In this document: positions 13,783-15,513 of the stretch, piece by piece
Numbering within the stretch: the first letter of the stretch is position 1
Layout of the letters: the number at the start of each line of letters is the position of its first letter
Source of the DNA: an uncultured Selenomonadaceae bacterium
Lineage (GTDB): Bacteria; Bacillota; Negativicutes; Selenomonadales; Selenomonadaceae
Assembly (NCBI GenBank): GCA_902782705.1
Contig: CACZOL010000111.1
Location: 1 to 15,513 of the forward strand
Reading direction: 5' to 3'
Length of the DNA: 15,513 bases
Notes under the pieces: generated by a model
What the model saw: the letters and a program-made list of their open reading frames with translations, nothing else
Database searches by the model: none
Told to the model about the DNA's origin: nothing
Translations under genes and position numbers: made by a program

Positions 13783-15513
13783 TTGGACAAGAAAGCATAT
13801 CGGACTTTGGCGTACACGGCGGCGGTCGCGGCGAGCTTCGCGGCGATGCCTTTGGGAACGGCGCAGGCGGAAGAAGCGCCTGCCGAGACGACACAGCAGG
13901 CGATTATCGCGATTCCCGATATCACGGCGGTGCCGGGGGCGGTTGTTCCCGCGCCGGTGGTGACGGAAGAAGAGGCGCTTGCCCGACAGGCGGAAGAGGA
14001 CGCGAAGGTTCGTGCCGCGGAAGAAAGAAAGGCTGCGGAAGAAGCTGAGCGCAAAGCGCGGGAGGAAGAAGCCCGCCGTGCGGAGGAGCAGCGTCGTGCC
14101 GAAGAGGCCGCGCAGCGCGCCGCCGAGGAAGCTGCGCGCAAAGCGGCGGAAGAAGCTGCCGCGGCGAAAGCTGCGGAAGCGGTCACGACCACGCGCGGCT
14201 CGGTGTCGGCGGAGCATTGGACAGAGCTTCGTCCGGACGAGCAGGCGATTTCCGCGCGCCAAAAGGCGCTGATCGGGCAGACCGTCGTGGACGTCGTTTT
14301 CGACGGCGCCAGCGCGGCGACTTTGCCGAAAGCGAAAGAAGCGCTTCTTTCGCGGCCCGGTGATGTTTTCGCGGAAGACACCATTGAAAAAGATCGGGCG
14401 GCTATTTACGACGCCGGCTTGTTCTACGATATCTTCCCGACCTTTGAGATCGTGCCCGAGGGCGTTATCATCACATATCATTTGCTGGAAAACCCGGTGC
14501 TTCGTTCCGTGACCATCGAAGGCAATACCGTCATCAAGACCGCAGAGCTGCGCTCGCTGATCACGGTGCCGGAAGGCGAACTCCTGAACACGAAAACGCT
14601 GCATGAAAACCTCCAGGAGATTTCCAATCGCTACCATAAGGACGGCTATATCCTCGTCAAGGTCAACAACCTCGACATCGGCCGCGACGGAAACCTGAAG
14701 ATTGCCATCAACGAAGGAAAGCTCGAAGGCTACACGGTCAAGGGCAATACGAAGACAAAAGACCGGGTCGTTACCCGCGAGATGCGCATGAAACCGGGCG
14801 AGCCGTTCAATGCGAAAAAAGCGCGCCGCAGTATGCAGCGCGTGTACAACCTGGGATTCTTTGAAGACGTCAATATGAAGCTCAATCCGGGCACGGAGCC
14901 GAACTCCGTCGTGCTGGAAGTCGACGTGGTCGAGAAGCGCACGGGCAGCTTTACCGTCGGCGCCGGCTATTCGAGCAAGGACGGATTTATCGGTCTTGTC
15001 GGTCTCGGCGATCGGAACTTCCGGGGCATCGGCGACGCAGTCAATTTCACTTACGAGTTCAGCGGCAGCGATTCCGACGCGCACGGCTATGTGTTCTCCT
15101 ATCGCCGGCCATGGCTGGATCGCAAGGAAACGGCGGTCACGTTCCGTCTTTACAATCGTACCTACGAATACGACGACTACGATAGAGACGGTCATGAAAT
15201 CGAGGAATATATGCGCAAGTATTCCGGCGCGGAATTCACGTTCAGCCGACCGGTCAGCGAAGTGTCGACGAACTATATCACGACGCGCTACCGGAAAGAC
15301 CGCTATATCAAGCACGAATCCGGCCTCGACCGTAACAAATGGTATCAGTGGCAGAAGGAAAATTTCGGCGAGTTCCGCAGCATCATCTTTGAGCACGTCA
15401 CGGATACGCGGGACAATGTGTTCAATCCGATGACGGGCAACAAGCTGAACCTGACGGCGGACTTCACGGGCTTCGGCGGCGATTTCTCGTTCCAGAAATA
15501 TACCATCGAAGAA
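13783..15513 (+). CDS. bamA: Outer membrane assembly protein BamA (Omp85 family), 5' part
   Basis: BamA inserts beta-barrel proteins into the OM. The frame is open from the TTG at 13783 to the window end (577 codons, no stop), so the rest of the barrel lies outside. A signal peptide covers about residues 1-29, ending GTAQA|EE. Residues ~62-135 are an Ala/Glu/Arg/Lys-rich helical stretch with repeated AEEAARKAAEE-like units, absent from typical BamA. Three POTRA domains follow, starting near residues 164 (IGQTVVDVVFDG), 239 (VLRSVTIEGNTVI) and 316 (GYTVKGNTKTKDRVVTREM). The third ends in YNLGFFEDVNMKLNPG, and the barrel starts near 388 (GSFTVGAGYSSKDGFIG). Escherichia coli BamA has five POTRAs. 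TamA also has three, but the helical stretch and OM-cluster location fit the BamA of diderm Firmicutes better. TamA remains an alternative. Confidence 0.92.
   Translation, partial: MDKKAYRTLAYTAAVAASFAAMPLGTAQAEEAPAETTQQAIIAIPDITAVPGAVVPAPVVTEEEALARQAEEDAKVRAAEERKAAEEAERKAREEEARRAEEQRRAEEAAQRAAEEAARKAAEEAAAAKAAEAVTTTRGSVSAEHWTELRPDEQAISARQKALIGQTVVDVVFDGASAATLPKAKEALLSRPGDVFAEDTIEKDRAAIYDAGLFYDIFPTFEIVPEGVIITYHLLENPVLRSVTIEGNTVIKTAELRSLITVPEGELLNTKTLHENLQEISNRYHKDGYILVKVNNLDIGRDGNLKIAINEGKLEGYTVKGNTKTKDRVVTREMRMKPGEPFNAKKARRSMQRVYNLGFFEDVNMKLNPGTEPNSVVLEVDVVEKRTGSFTVGAGYSSKDGFIGLVGLGDRNFRGIGDAVNFTYEFSGSDSDAHGYVFSYRRPWLDRKETAVTFRLYNRTYEYDDYDRDGHEIEEYMRKYSGAEFTFSRPVSEVSTNYITTRYRKDRYIKHESGLDRNKWYQWQKENFGEFRSIIFEHVTDTRDNVFNPMTGNKLNLTADFTGFGGDFSFQKYTIEE

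Noticed and set aside
13966..14190. A separate TolA-like gene or a fusion joint
   Set aside because: The same frame runs from a signal peptide with a strong ribosome binding site through the charged stretch into the POTRA domains without a break.

Overview
The window carries a tightly packed outer-membrane (OM) biogenesis locus with every gene on the + strand. Lipopolysaccharide (LPS) core and export genes, a TamB and a BamA sit beside genes with a Firmicutes flavour (ComEB-type dCMP deaminase, strong purine-rich ribosome binding sites). GC is high, with GC-rich third codon positions. This combination points to a diderm Firmicute of the class Negativicutes (Selenomonas/Veillonella-like). In that group a large OM gene cluster is established knowledge; the exact genus is inference.

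Layout. (1) 1-4256, LPS module: 3' part of kdsD, then kdsC, an LpxL/HtrB-type acyltransferase, lptC, lptA and lptB, with gaps of 1-12 nt or overlaps of 4-26 nt. KdsD and KdsC act in Kdo synthesis, the acyltransferase in lipid A acylation, and LptB/C/A in LPS extraction and transfer across the periplasm. (2) 4257-4454: intergenic region with the first copy of a ~140-nt multi-hairpin repeat and a possible promoter. (3) 4455-7223: a single LptF/LptG-family permease (the membrane partner of LptB), a DUF3084 membrane/coiled-coil protein and a divergent YqgF-like RNase H-fold protein, ending in a hairpin terminator. (4) 7291-7752: comEB, followed by the second copy of the repeat, then a terminator whose 3' arm overlaps a near-consensus promoter. 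(5) 8010-12999: tamB and a group-3-like sigma factor that appears to start at CTG. (6) 13144-13743: an unrecognised single-pass membrane protein. (7) 13783 to the end: BamA with an unusual Ala/Glu/Arg-rich segment before three POTRA domains, cut by the window edge.

The least explained feature is the pair of repeats at 4256-4394 and 7752-7893. They share fixed linkers and four hairpins in the same order, while the stem arms differ by paired, compensatory changes (eight base pairs changed on both sides by my hand count). Both begin on the last base of the upstream stop codon. This looks like a selected structure, either an RNA element or a small hairpin-bearing mobile repeat, and I do not recognise its family. 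Other points of interest are the terminator/promoter composite before tamB, the CTG-start sigma factor next to a single-pass membrane protein between tamB and bamA, and the BamA linker.
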